Shown here one piece after another: positions 1 to 5,504 of a stretch of DNA of 5,504 bases. Both the position numbers and the translations under genes were made by a program. Positions within the stretch are counted from its first letter, which is position 1. The number at the start of each line of letters is the position of its first letter. The notes below the pieces were generated by a model. The model saw only the letters and a program-made list of their open reading frames with translations, ran no database searches and had not been told where the DNA came from. The stretch lies in NCBI GenBank assembly GCA_021778315.1, contig JAJYCQ010000050.1, positions 1 to 5,504 of the forward strand, read 5' to 3'. This DNA comes from Acidobacteriota bacterium. Lineage in GTDB: Bacteria > Acidobacteriota > Terriglobia > Terriglobales > Acidobacteriaceae.

Positions 1-1500
1 CTCAAACAGCACCCGCTCATGCGCCACATGCTGATCCACAATCCACAATCCCTCTTCATTCGTCGCCAGAATAAACGAGTCCCGCAACTGCCCCAGCGGC
101 CGCAGCGAAGCCAGCGAATTCAGCGTTCCGCCACCATCCTGGGTGCCCCACATCTCGCTTTTGAGATGTGGGTTCGAAGAATCCTCAGCATCCCCATACC
201 CCACGGCCATCCCCGCCCCGCTAAACCCCAGCCTCCCGGTCGACGCCGGAACCATCCGTTCCCTCAACTCAAAGCTCGCCACATCCCCTGGCTCAATCGC
301 GCCCTCGCTCTCCGCAACCATCAAGTCACGAGGCCCATACACAGCCTCATCCACCCCCGGCAGCGGGCTCACGTCCACCATCAACGACTCGCTCGCCCTC
401 GCCCCACCACTCAGCGCCTGAAAAAAACTCGCCGCCGGCCGCGCATTCATCAGCGCCGTCCGCACCGAGTCCCGCACAAAATCATGCACAAAACTTCCCT
501 GCCGAAACCGCACCTCCGTCTTCGCCGGATGCACATTCACGTCCACCTCCTGCGGAGGCATCTCCAAAAACAGCAGCACCACAGGAAACGAAGTCGGAGG
601 AATAATATTCCGGTACGCCTCGTTGAACGCATGCAGAATCAGCTTGTCGCGAATCAGCCGCCCATTCACAAACACGTAAATTGAATTCCGGTTCAGCTTC
701 TGCAACTCCGGCTTCGACACAAAACCACTCAGCCTCACAAACCCCGGCTCCGGAGCCTCATAATCCTCCGCACGCTTCCAAGGAGGAGGCTCCGGCAATC
801 CTGCCCGCGAAAAATCAATCTCCGCCGCCACCGGGATCAGGCTCTCAAATACCTCGCGCCCAAAAATCTGATACAGCCGCTCCCCCGCATTGGCCACCGC
901 CGGAGCCACCAGCAGCGCCTGCGTAGCCGAGTGCAGCTCAAAGTGCATCTCCGGATGCGCCAGCGCATAATGCGTCACCAGCGCCGCCACATGCCCCAGC
1001 TCCGTCTGCTCCGCGCGCAGAAACTTCCGCCGCGCCGGAGTATTAAAAAACAAATCCCGCACCGCGATCGTCGTCCCCGCAGGAAGCCCCGCATCTTCCA
1101 CGCGCAGCAGGTTCCCGCCCGCAATCTCCATCACTGTGCCGACTTCATCCTCCGCCGCGCGAGTCTCCAGACTCACCCGCGCAACGCTGGCAATCGACGG
1201 CAGCGCCTCCCCGCGAAACCCCAGCGTAGCAATGCTCAGCAAATCATCGCTCGACCGCAGCTTCGAAGTAGCATGCCGCTCAAACGCCAGCAGCGCGTCA
1301 TCTCTTCCCATTCCGTGGCCATTGTCGACAATGCGAATCAGCTTCCGCCCACCCGCCTCAATCTCCACCCGAATCCGCGTCGCCCCCGCGTCCAGCGAGT
1401 TCTCCAGCAGCTCCTTCACCACCGACGCCGGCCGCTCCACCACCTCACCGGCAGCAATCTGGTTCGCCACCTGGTCCGACAGCACCCGTATCTTTCCCAT
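1..1500 (-). CDS. mutL: DNA mismatch repair protein MutL (3' end beyond window)
   Basis: MutL is the ATP-driven matchmaker of mismatch repair, linking MutS bound at a mismatch to strand incision. The 500 visible residues show the GHKL ATPase domain: NQIAAGEVVERPASVVKEL (13-31) with catalytic Glu30 and Asn34, DNG (59-61), HATSK (76-80) and GFRGEAL (94-100). FFNTPARRKFL (151-161) and HPAK (324-327, the conserved lysine) follow. A variable linker runs from about 340 to 462, then the C-terminal domain begins. The last 12 visible residues, DQHVAHERVLFE (489-500), match the metal-binding endonuclease motif DQHAxxExxxxE with Val for Ala at the fourth position. This indicates a nicking MutL, as in bacteria lacking MutH. 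The start is well fixed: an in-frame TGA lies two codons upstream of the ATG. The frame is open to base 1, so the rest of the dimerisation/endonuclease domain is not seen. The linker carries a palindromic insertion at 141-180. Confidence 0.97.
   Translation of the reverse strand, partial: MGKIRVLSDQVANQIAAGEVVERPASVVKELLENSLDAGATRIRVEIEAGGRKLIRIVDNGHGMGRDDALLAFERHATSKLRSSDDLLSIATLGFRGEALPSIASVARVSLETRAAEDEVGTVMEIAGGNLLRVEDAGLPAGTTIAVRDLFFNTPARRKFLRAEQTELGHVAALVTHYALAHPEMHFELHSATQALLVAPAVANAGERLYQIFGREVFESLIPVAAEIDFSRAGLPEPPPWKRAEDYEAPEPGFVRLSGFVSKPELQKLNRNSIYVFVNGRLIRDKLILHAFNEAYRNIIPPTSFPVVLLFLEMPPQEVDVNVHPAKTEVRFRQGSFVHDFVRDSVRTALMNARPAASFFQALSGGARASESLMVDVSPLPGVDEAVYGPRDLMVAESEGAIEPGDVASFELRERMVPASTGRLGFSGAGMAVGYGDAEDSSNPHLKSEMWGTQDGGGTLNSLASLRPLGQLRDSFILATNEEGLWIVDQHVAHERVLFE
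141..180. repeat. Palindromic REP-like element inserted in the mutL linker
   Basis: A perfect 10-bp inverted repeat, CCCACATCTC (147-156) and GAGATGTGGG (163-172), encloses a 6-nt loop. The surrounding 40-bp unit is flanked on both sides by ATCCT (136-140 and 181-185), which looks like a 5-bp target duplication. Forty plus five is 45 bp, so the unit adds 15 codons to mutL without shifting frame. On the mutL strand the hairpin gives residues resembling NPHLKSEMWGTQ, in the poorly conserved linker at about 442-453. I recall similar GGGTGCCCCA...TGGGTT palindromes scattered in Acidobacteriaceae genomes, but this rests on memory, and only one copy is in this window. The ATCCT flanks could be chance. 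It encodes no transposase, so any movement would depend on a protein elsewhere. Confidence 0.65.
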
Positions 1501-1506
1501 CCCTCA

Positions 1507-1512
1507 ATTGTA
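1507..1512 (-). promoter_or_regulatory. Possible -10 box of mutL; leaderless start
   Basis: On the minus strand TACAAT ends six bases before the mutL ATG (TACAAT-TGAGGG-ATG). A transcript started the usual 6-7 bases after a -10 box would begin at or next to the ATG, which would make the mRNA leaderless. The GAGGG directly abutting the ATG has no spacer and is a poor Shine-Dalgarno site. No convincing -35 hexamer was found at 16-18 bp upstream. The box could be chance, or the real promoter could lie further upstream in the 1513-1605 region. Confidence 0.3.
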
Positions 1513-1534
1513 GTCAGTCCCGCCAGCCCGCCCG

Positions 1535-1564
1535 GAGACGATCACCCGAACTCTCCCTTATGAT
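1535..1564 (+). promoter_or_regulatory. Possible sigma-70 type promoter for the AsmA-like gene
   Basis: TATGAT (1559-1564) differs from the TATAAT consensus by one base. GAGACG (1535-1540), 18 bp upstream, shares only the central GAC with TTGACA. Transcription would start near 1571, leaving a leader of about 35 nt that contains the hairpin region at 1581-1602. The -35 is weak, so activation or a different start remains possible. The box lies in the divergent mutL/AsmA-like intergenic region, where a promoter is expected. Confidence 0.35.
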
Positions 1565-1580
1565 GCAGGGGAACAGTTCT

Positions 1581-1602
1581 GGTGAATCCTCACCGGGGGT
1601 GA
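1581..1602 (+). promoter_or_regulatory. Shine-Dalgarno site with two alternative hairpins in the leader
   Basis: The ribosome binding site is GGGGGTGA (1595-1602), three bases before the ATG at 1606. TCACC (1590-1594) is flanked by GGTGA on both sides, at 1581-1585 and at 1598-1602. TCACC can therefore pair upstream across a 4-nt loop or downstream across a 3-nt loop, but not both. Pairing downstream hides the GGTGA of the ribosome binding site. Pairing upstream leaves that GGTGA free, although extension through C1579-G1596 and a U1580-G1595 wobble would cover two of the preceding Gs. The symmetry is plain in the sequence; any regulatory role is inference, and stems this short may be weak. 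Confidence 0.4.
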
Positions 1603-1605
1603 AGT

Positions 1606-3246
1606 ATGAAGCGTGGTGCTCTCCTTGCAGTAGCTTCTCTCGTCGCAGTCCTGGTCATCGTTGCGATCATTCCTCTCTTCGTAAACGCCAATACCTTTCT
1701 ACCCATCCTGCAGCAGCGCCTCTCGGCCACGCTCGGGCGCAAGGTCACCCTCGGAGATCTGTCGCTCAATCTCTTTGAGGGAGGCTTGACCGCAAAAGAC
1801 CTGACCATCGCCGACGATCCAGCATTCAGCACCCAGCCGTTCCTCAAAGCCTCGCAGCTCCGCGTTGGAGTCGATCTACAAAAGCTGCTGTTCCATCGCC
1901 AGCTGGATGTCACCCGCCTCGAAGTCATCCAGCCGGAAATTCAACTCCTGCAATCCACCTCCGATGGCCATTGGAACTACGCCTCCCTTGGTGCCGGCAA
2001 CCGCCCTTCTCAGCCTCATACAAACTCGCAACCGCCCATATTTTCCGTCGACAGCCTCAGAATCGAGGACGGCCAGGCCCAGGCCGGAACCGTGCCCGAA
2101 CGAACCGCTCCGCGAATCTATAGCAACATCAACCTCACCGTCACAAACTTCAGCTTCTCGTCCTCGTTTCCCTTTCAGATCAGCGCCGATCTCCCCGCCC
2201 ACGGCACAGTCAAACTCACTGGAACCGCCGGCCCCATTCCTCCCGGCGATAGTTCTCTGACCCCGTTTCAAGCCGAACTCACCTTCCAGCAAATCGACCT
2301 CGTCGCTGACGGATTCCTCGACAAGCAAGCCGGAATCTCCGGCACACTGGGAGGCACCGTCAAGCTCTCATCCGACGGCACGACCATCAGCAGCAGCGGC
2401 CAAGTCACCGGAACCCGCATGCAGTTCTCCGCACAGGGTTCACCCTCCCCCACGCCAATAAAAATCGACTACAACACCAGCTATCAAATTGCCTCTGTCA
2501 GCGGCACCATCTCCCACGCCACCTTGACCGCAGGTCAGATTGCAGCAGACCTCACCGGAACCTTCCGCCTCCTGCCCGCGCACCCGCAAGTCAACCTACA
2601 CCTGGACTGCCGCAGCCTCTCCATTGACGCCCTGCAGTCGCTGTTGCCAGCGGTCGGAGTCAAGCTGCCCAATGGTTCCATCCTCAAGGGAGGCACTCTT
2701 TCCACCAGCCTCGCCATCGATGGCCCTATCAACAATCTCGTGATCGCAGGCCCCATCGCCATCACCAACACCCAACTCGCAGGCTACAGCCTCGGCTCCA
2801 AGCTCTCCGCGATCTCTGCCCTCAACAGCCTCGGCGGGGGCACCGGCAACGTCACCGACATCCAGACCCTACAGGCAAACCTCAACGACACCCCGCAAGT
2901 CATCACCGTCTCCAACATCCTCGCCGTCGTCCCGTCGCTCGGTCAGGCCACAGGCAGCGGCACCATCCTTCCCGGAGGTCAGCTCAACTTCAACATGCTC
3001 GCGAAACTCAGCAACAAGGGAGGCCTCGGAGCTATCGCCACCGGAGTCATGGCCGTGCTGCCCGGCATGTTCGGCAATCGCGTCCAGACCGACGGCATTC
3101 CACTCACCGTCCGTGGCACCACCAGCGACCCATCCTTCAACATCGACGCAGGAGTCTTCACCTCGTCGCCTGCTGGAAGCTCCGGCCAGAAACAGAAACC
3201 GAACACTCTAGGCAACGCCCTGCAAGGACTCTTCGGCACCCACTAA
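1606..3246 (+). CDS. AsmA-family membrane-anchored protein
   Basis: This 546-residue protein belongs to the AsmA-like superfamily, whose members are anchored in the inner membrane, reach into the periplasm, and are linked to envelope assembly and lipid movement to the outer membrane. A basic start (MKR) precedes one hydrophobic segment at about 5-26. The AsmA N-terminal pattern follows: a helix containing FLPILQQRLSATLGRKV (31-47), a strand pair with LSLNLFEGGLTAKDL (52-66), then LRVGVDLQKLL (85-95) and LEVIQPEIQLLQ (105-116). The middle is beta-rich and Ser/Thr/Gly-rich. The C-terminal AsmA signature includes GYSLGSKLSAISALNSLGG near 395-413, LPGGQLNFNML (around 455) and GIPLTVRGTTSDPSFNID near 497-514. 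The extreme C-terminus is polar, ending GLFGTH. The start is supported by the ribosome binding site at 1595-1602. It is the only plus-strand gene here, divergent from mutL and convergent with pyruvate kinase, so it is probably monocistronic. Its exact substrate cannot be told from sequence. Confidence 0.9.
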   Translation: MKRGALLAVASLVAVLVIVAIIPLFVNANTFLPILQQRLSATLGRKVTLGDLSLNLFEGGLTAKDLTIADDPAFSTQPFLKASQLRVGVDLQKLLFHRQLDVTRLEVIQPEIQLLQSTSDGHWNYASLGAGNRPSQPHTNSQPPIFSVDSLRIEDGQAQAGTVPERTAPRIYSNINLTVTNFSFSSSFPFQISADLPAHGTVKLTGTAGPIPPGDSSLTPFQAELTFQQIDLVADGFLDKQAGISGTLGGTVKLSSDGTTISSSGQVTGTRMQFSAQGSPSPTPIKIDYNTSYQIASVSGTISHATLTAGQIAADLTGTFRLLPAHPQVNLHLDCRSLSIDALQSLLPAVGVKLPNGSILKGGTLSTSLAIDGPINNLVIAGPIAITNTQLAGYSLGSKLSAISALNSLGGGTGNVTDIQTLQANLNDTPQVITVSNILAVVPSLGQATGSGTILPGGQLNFNMLAKLSNKGGLGAIATGVMAVLPGMFGNRVQTDGIPLTVRGTTSDPSFNIDAGVFTSSPAGSSGQKQKPNTLGNALQGLFGTH

Positions 3247-3304
3247 CACCCGTCGCAAGCAATCCCGCCGCAAGGCCAGCAAGGTCTCCCCCGGCAAGAA
3301 AACC
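3247..3304. other. Convergent intergenic gap without a clear terminator
   Basis: This 58-bp gap separates the stop codons of the AsmA-like gene (TAA) and pyruvate kinase (TAG). A terminator for both would be expected, but no GC-rich stem followed by a T-run was found in either direction; the only T-run on the pyk strand is TTTT at 3299-3302 with no stem before it. The gap holds four direct GCAAG copies on the plus strand, without a regular period. Termination may be Rho-dependent or may occur inside the opposing gene. Confidence 0.5.
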
Positions 3305-4774
3305 CTACCGGTCCCCCACCAGGTGCAGCCGCATAAAGTTCGTCGCGCCGGTCTTCGTCGCCGTTCCAGCCACGATCCCGACCACCTCTTTCGCCTGCAC
3401 ATATCCTCGAGCCTGCAGGATCTCTTCCGCCATCATCACCAGCGTATCCGTGCCCACAAACCTCTCGCACAGAATCGGCACCGTACCCCACAGCAGCACC
3501 GAGCGGTTCACCACACTCTCAAACGGAGACAGCGCATAGATCGGAGCCTCCGGCCTGAACTTCGACAGTAGCCGCGCCGTATTGCCGCTCTCCGTAAAAA
3601 TCGCAATCGCCGCCAGGTCCAAATCCTGCGCCGAATGCGCCATACACTCGCAGATCGTCTCCGGAACTGACAGCGACCGCCGTTTCGCATTTCCCAGCCG
3701 CGTCCCGTATCTCGGTCCCAGCAAGTGCATCTGGCTCTCGGTCTCCACCACAATCTTGCTCATCATCGCAACCGATTCCACCGGATACTTACCCGCCGCG
3801 CTCTCCGCCGAAAGCATCACCGCATCGCTTCCGTCGTAGATCGCATTCGCCACATCCGACACCTCCGCCCGCGTTGGCCGGGGATTCTCGATCATCGACT
3901 CCAGCATCTGCGTAGCCGTAATCACCGGCCGCCGATACTCCGCCGCCCTCCGGATAATGTGCTTCTGAATCGCCGGAACTTTCTCCGGCGGCATCTCCAC
4001 ACCCAGGTCTCCGCGCGCCACCATGATCGCGTCCGCCACTTCAAGAATGCTGTCCAGATGGTCAATCGCCTGCGGCTTCTCCAGCTTCGCAATCACCCAC
4101 GCATCCGACCCCAGTTCCGCGATCCTCCGCTTCACATACTTCACATCCTCCGCCGTCTGCACAAACGACACAGCCACCGTGTCCGCGCCGGCCTTCAAAC
4201 AAAACTCCAGATCAATCTCGTCCTTTTCCGTCAGCGAAGGAACTTTGATCGCAACGCCCGGAAGATTGATCCCCTTTTTCTCGCCCAGCATTCCGCCGTT
4301 CACGATCAGTGTCACCACATCCGCGCCCACAATCTCCGTCACGCGCAGCTCAATCAATCCATCCGACAACAAAATCTGATCGCCCGGCTTCAGGTTCTCC
4401 GCCAGCGTCGTGAACACCGTGCTCACGCGCTCCGCCGTTCCCTGCATCGTCTCCGGAGTAATTACGAACTGCTTGCCCGCCTCCAGCAGCACTGCCTTAT
4501 GCCCCACCAGCTCGCCCGTCCGAATCTTCGGCCCCTGCAAATCCGCGAGGATGCAGATCGGCTTTCCTTCTTCAGCCGAAACCTTCCGTACCATCGCAAT
4601 CAACTCGCTCTTCTGCTCATGCGACCCGTGCGAAAAGTTCAACCGCGCCACATCCAGCCCCGCGCGAACTAGCTCCCGAAACGTCGCCTCGGTGCTCGAT
4701 GCCGGTCCCAGCGTTGCCACAATCTTTGCCCGACGCCCACCAGCCAAACTCGTAAGTCCATTCTTGCCATTCAT
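3305..4774 (-). CDS. pyk: Pyruvate kinase, probably the K+-independent type
   Basis: Catalyses the last step of glycolysis: phosphoenolpyruvate + ADP to pyruvate + ATP, in the cytoplasm and usually as a tetramer. The 489 residues match the usual bacterial length of about 470-490. Visible landmarks are RRAKIVATLGPAS (14-26), ARLNFSHGSH (43-52) with the substrate-binding Arg, DLQGPKIRTG (78-87), the B domain (about 88-185), the active-site signature VIAKLEKPQAI (227-237) with Lys230 and Glu232, MVARGDLGVE (251-260) with the metal ligand Asp256, and ATQMLESM (287-294). The C-terminal regulatory domain starts near 365. Lys83 replaces the Glu that in muscle enzyme (Glu117) marks K+-dependence, and Leu79/Gln80 agree with the K+-independent class, as in E. 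coli PykA. The start ATG is preceded by a good ribosome binding site and no better in-frame start is seen. It follows the YihY/BrkB gene by 57 bp on the same strand, suggesting cotranscription without an obvious functional link. Confidence 0.97.
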   Translation of the reverse strand: MNGKNGLTSLAGGRRAKIVATLGPASSTEATFRELVRAGLDVARLNFSHGSHEQKSELIAMVRKVSAEEGKPICILADLQGPKIRTGELVGHKAVLLEAGKQFVITPETMQGTAERVSTVFTTLAENLKPGDQILLSDGLIELRVTEIVGADVVTLIVNGGMLGEKKGINLPGVAIKVPSLTEKDEIDLEFCLKAGADTVAVSFVQTAEDVKYVKRRIAELGSDAWVIAKLEKPQAIDHLDSILEVADAIMVARGDLGVEMPPEKVPAIQKHIIRRAAEYRRPVITATQMLESMIENPRPTRAEVSDVANAIYDGSDAVMLSAESAAGKYPVESVAMMSKIVVETESQMHLLGPRYGTRLGNAKRRSLSVPETICECMAHSAQDLDLAAIAIFTESGNTARLLSKFRPEAPIYALSPFESVVNRSVLLWGTVPILCERFVGTDTLVMMAEEILQARGYVQAKEVVGIVAGTATKTGATNFMRLHLVGDR

Positions 4775-4780
4775 TCCTAC

Positions 4781-4790
4781 ATCACCCTTT
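4781..4790 (-). promoter_or_regulatory. Ribosome binding site of pyruvate kinase
   Basis: On the minus strand AAAGGGTGAT contains GGTGAT, a perfect match to the anti-Shine-Dalgarno end of 16S rRNA, six bases before the pyk ATG. This settles the start at 4774. The rest of the 57-bp gap up to the preceding stop codon shows no convincing promoter. Confidence 0.75.
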
Positions 4791-4831
4791 CAGCCTCGGC
4801 AGCAAGCCTGGCCGCTAAAACGTTTCGACTA

Positions 4832-5504
4832 TCAGTCAGCAATTCTACCTGCACGGTCACGCTGCAGTCCGGGCAGCTTCCACAGCAGCTCCGACAGCTT
4901 CGGGTCCCGCCGCCTCGGCCCATGCGCCGCCCTCTGCGCATTGAACTCACCTCCCACCAGCACGCTCAGCGCAATAATGTATAGCCAGAACATCAGCGCA
5001 ATCGCCGCTCCCAGTGATCCATACACCCTCGAATAATTCGCGAACCTCGTCACATACAACCCAAACAGCAGCGTCGTCACCAGCCACAGCGCCGTCGCCA
5101 CAGCTGCTCCCGGCAAGCTCGCACGCCAGCTCCAATCCTTCCGCAGCAGCTTCCACGGATCCCGCAACAGCGGCTCCAGGTGCTCCCGCATGTGCGTCGA
5201 CACATCCGTTCCCAGGTGATATATCACCGCAATAATTCCCACGCTCCCCGTCAGCGAGATCGTCCATCGCAGCACAAACGCCAGCACCAGCACCGGCATT
5301 CGCAGCGATGCCGTCACCTCTCCCGCCAGCCAGTGCGTAATCAAATGCCCAAACACCACCAACGCACTCGCCGCCGTCATCGGCAGCAGCGACAGCGGAA
5401 CCAGCGCCAGCGACCTCACTCTTCGCGGCCAGAAGCTTCCCTCCGTCAGCGGCAGATCGTACGCCCGCCGAAACCCCTCCATCAACGTCGCCATCACACT
5501 CGAC
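4832..5504 (-). CDS. YihY/BrkB-family inner-membrane protein (5' end beyond window)
   Basis: This is the C-terminal part of a YihY/virulence factor BrkB family protein, formerly mislabelled ribonuclease BN in some annotations. The biochemical role of the family is unsettled. Numbered from the GTG at 5497, hydrophobic segments lie at about 29-51, 68-94, 127-149 and 159-184. The family hallmark is clear: W-R-x-x-LPGA (125-131), LFGLYVTRFANYSRVYGSLGA (144-164) and WLYIIALSVLVGGEFNA (171-187). A basic, polar tail of about 35 residues follows. A GTG-ATG pair lies at 5497-5492, but the frame is open to the window edge with SS just before it. Family members usually run to about 280-320 residues with further membrane segments upstream, so the true start is almost certainly outside. 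The loop before the LPGA motif (about 97-124) is long and charged (Arg/Lys/Glu/Asp), which I think is longer than usual. The gene precedes pyk by 57 bp on the same strand. Confidence 0.9.
   Translation of the reverse strand, partial: SSVMATLMEGFRRAYDLPLTEGSFWPRRVRSLALVPLSLLPMTAASALVVFGHLITHWLAGEVTASLRMPVLVLAFVLRWTISLTGSVGIIAVIYHLGTDVSTHMREHLEPLLRDPWKLLRKDWSWRASLPGAAVATALWLVTTLLFGLYVTRFANYSRVYGSLGAAIALMFWLYIIALSVLVGGEFNAQRAAHGPRRRDPKLSELLWKLPGLQRDRAGRIAD

Noticed and set aside
147..172. Hairpin read as a transcription terminator
   Set aside because: It lies inside the mutL coding frame and has no T-run after the stem in either direction.
19..684. Plus-strand open frame of 221 codons, rich in Arg, Pro and His
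   Set aside because: It lies antisense inside mutL, whose minus-strand translation shows all MutL motifs. The composition is the typical by-product of reading G-ending codons on the reverse strand.
931..1563. Plus-strand open frame of 210 codons over the start of mutL
   Set aside because: It is antisense to the most conserved part of the MutL ATPase domain, Arg/His/Pro-rich and with no recognisable domain.
1876..2328. Minus-strand open frame of 150 codons
   Set aside because: It is antisense to the AsmA-like gene, Gly/Glu/Val-rich with no family resemblance and no ribosome binding site of note.
3725..4672. Plus-strand open frame of 315 codons
   Set aside because: It is long only because the opposite strand is the pyruvate kinase gene with few stop-generating codons. 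The product is Arg/His/Leu-rich and matches nothing.
4827..4837. GACT-ATC-AGTC inverted repeat at the stop codon of the YihY/BrkB gene
   Set aside because: A 4-bp stem without a T-run is too short to call a terminator or an operator.
4410..5036. Plus-strand open frame of 208 codons spanning the pyk/BrkB gap
   Set aside because: It runs antisense through two well-recognised genes and their ribosome binding site. The Ser/Pro/Ala-rich product has no domain.
1..5504. Novel defence system, CRISPR array, prophage or transposase gene
   Set aside because: Both strands were read. All coding capacity is accounted for by four housekeeping or envelope genes, and no repeat-spacer array or recombinase motif was seen.

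Overview
This is ordinary chromosomal DNA of a moderately high-GC bacterium. The protein styles point to an acidobacterium of the Terriglobia/Acidobacteriaceae type. The clues are an AsmA-family protein with the C-terminal pattern I associate with that group, a MutL carrying its own endonuclease motif (so probably a MutH-less mismatch-repair system), and a short GGGTGCCCCACATCTC palindrome of a kind I recall as dispersed in those genomes. The taxonomic call is inference and was not tested by any search.

Layout: (1) 1-1500, minus strand: mutL, with its start inside the window and its 3' end beyond base 1; the last visible residue completes the endonuclease motif. A 40-bp palindromic element flanked by a 5-bp direct repeat sits in frame in its linker. 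(2) 1501-1605: divergent promoter region between mutL and the next gene, with a possible leaderless mutL start and a pair of mutually exclusive hairpins around the Shine-Dalgarno of the plus-strand gene. (3) 1606-3246, plus strand: AsmA-like membrane-anchored protein. (4) 3247-3304: short convergent gap without a clear terminator. (5) 3305-4774, minus strand: complete pyruvate kinase with residues typical of the K+-independent class. (6) 4832-5504, minus strand: C-terminal two thirds or so of a YihY/BrkB-family membrane protein, whose start lies beyond base 5504. It is 57 bp upstream of pyruvate kinase and probably cotranscribed with it.

The four genes do not form one pathway: DNA repair, envelope biogenesis or lipid transport, glycolysis, and an inner-membrane protein. 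No CRISPR array, tRNA, rRNA, transposase, phage gene or defence system was seen. The observations most worth a second look are the in-frame palindrome insertion in mutL, the switch-like leader of the AsmA-like gene, and the strong strand asymmetry in base composition that overrides codon choice in both orientations.
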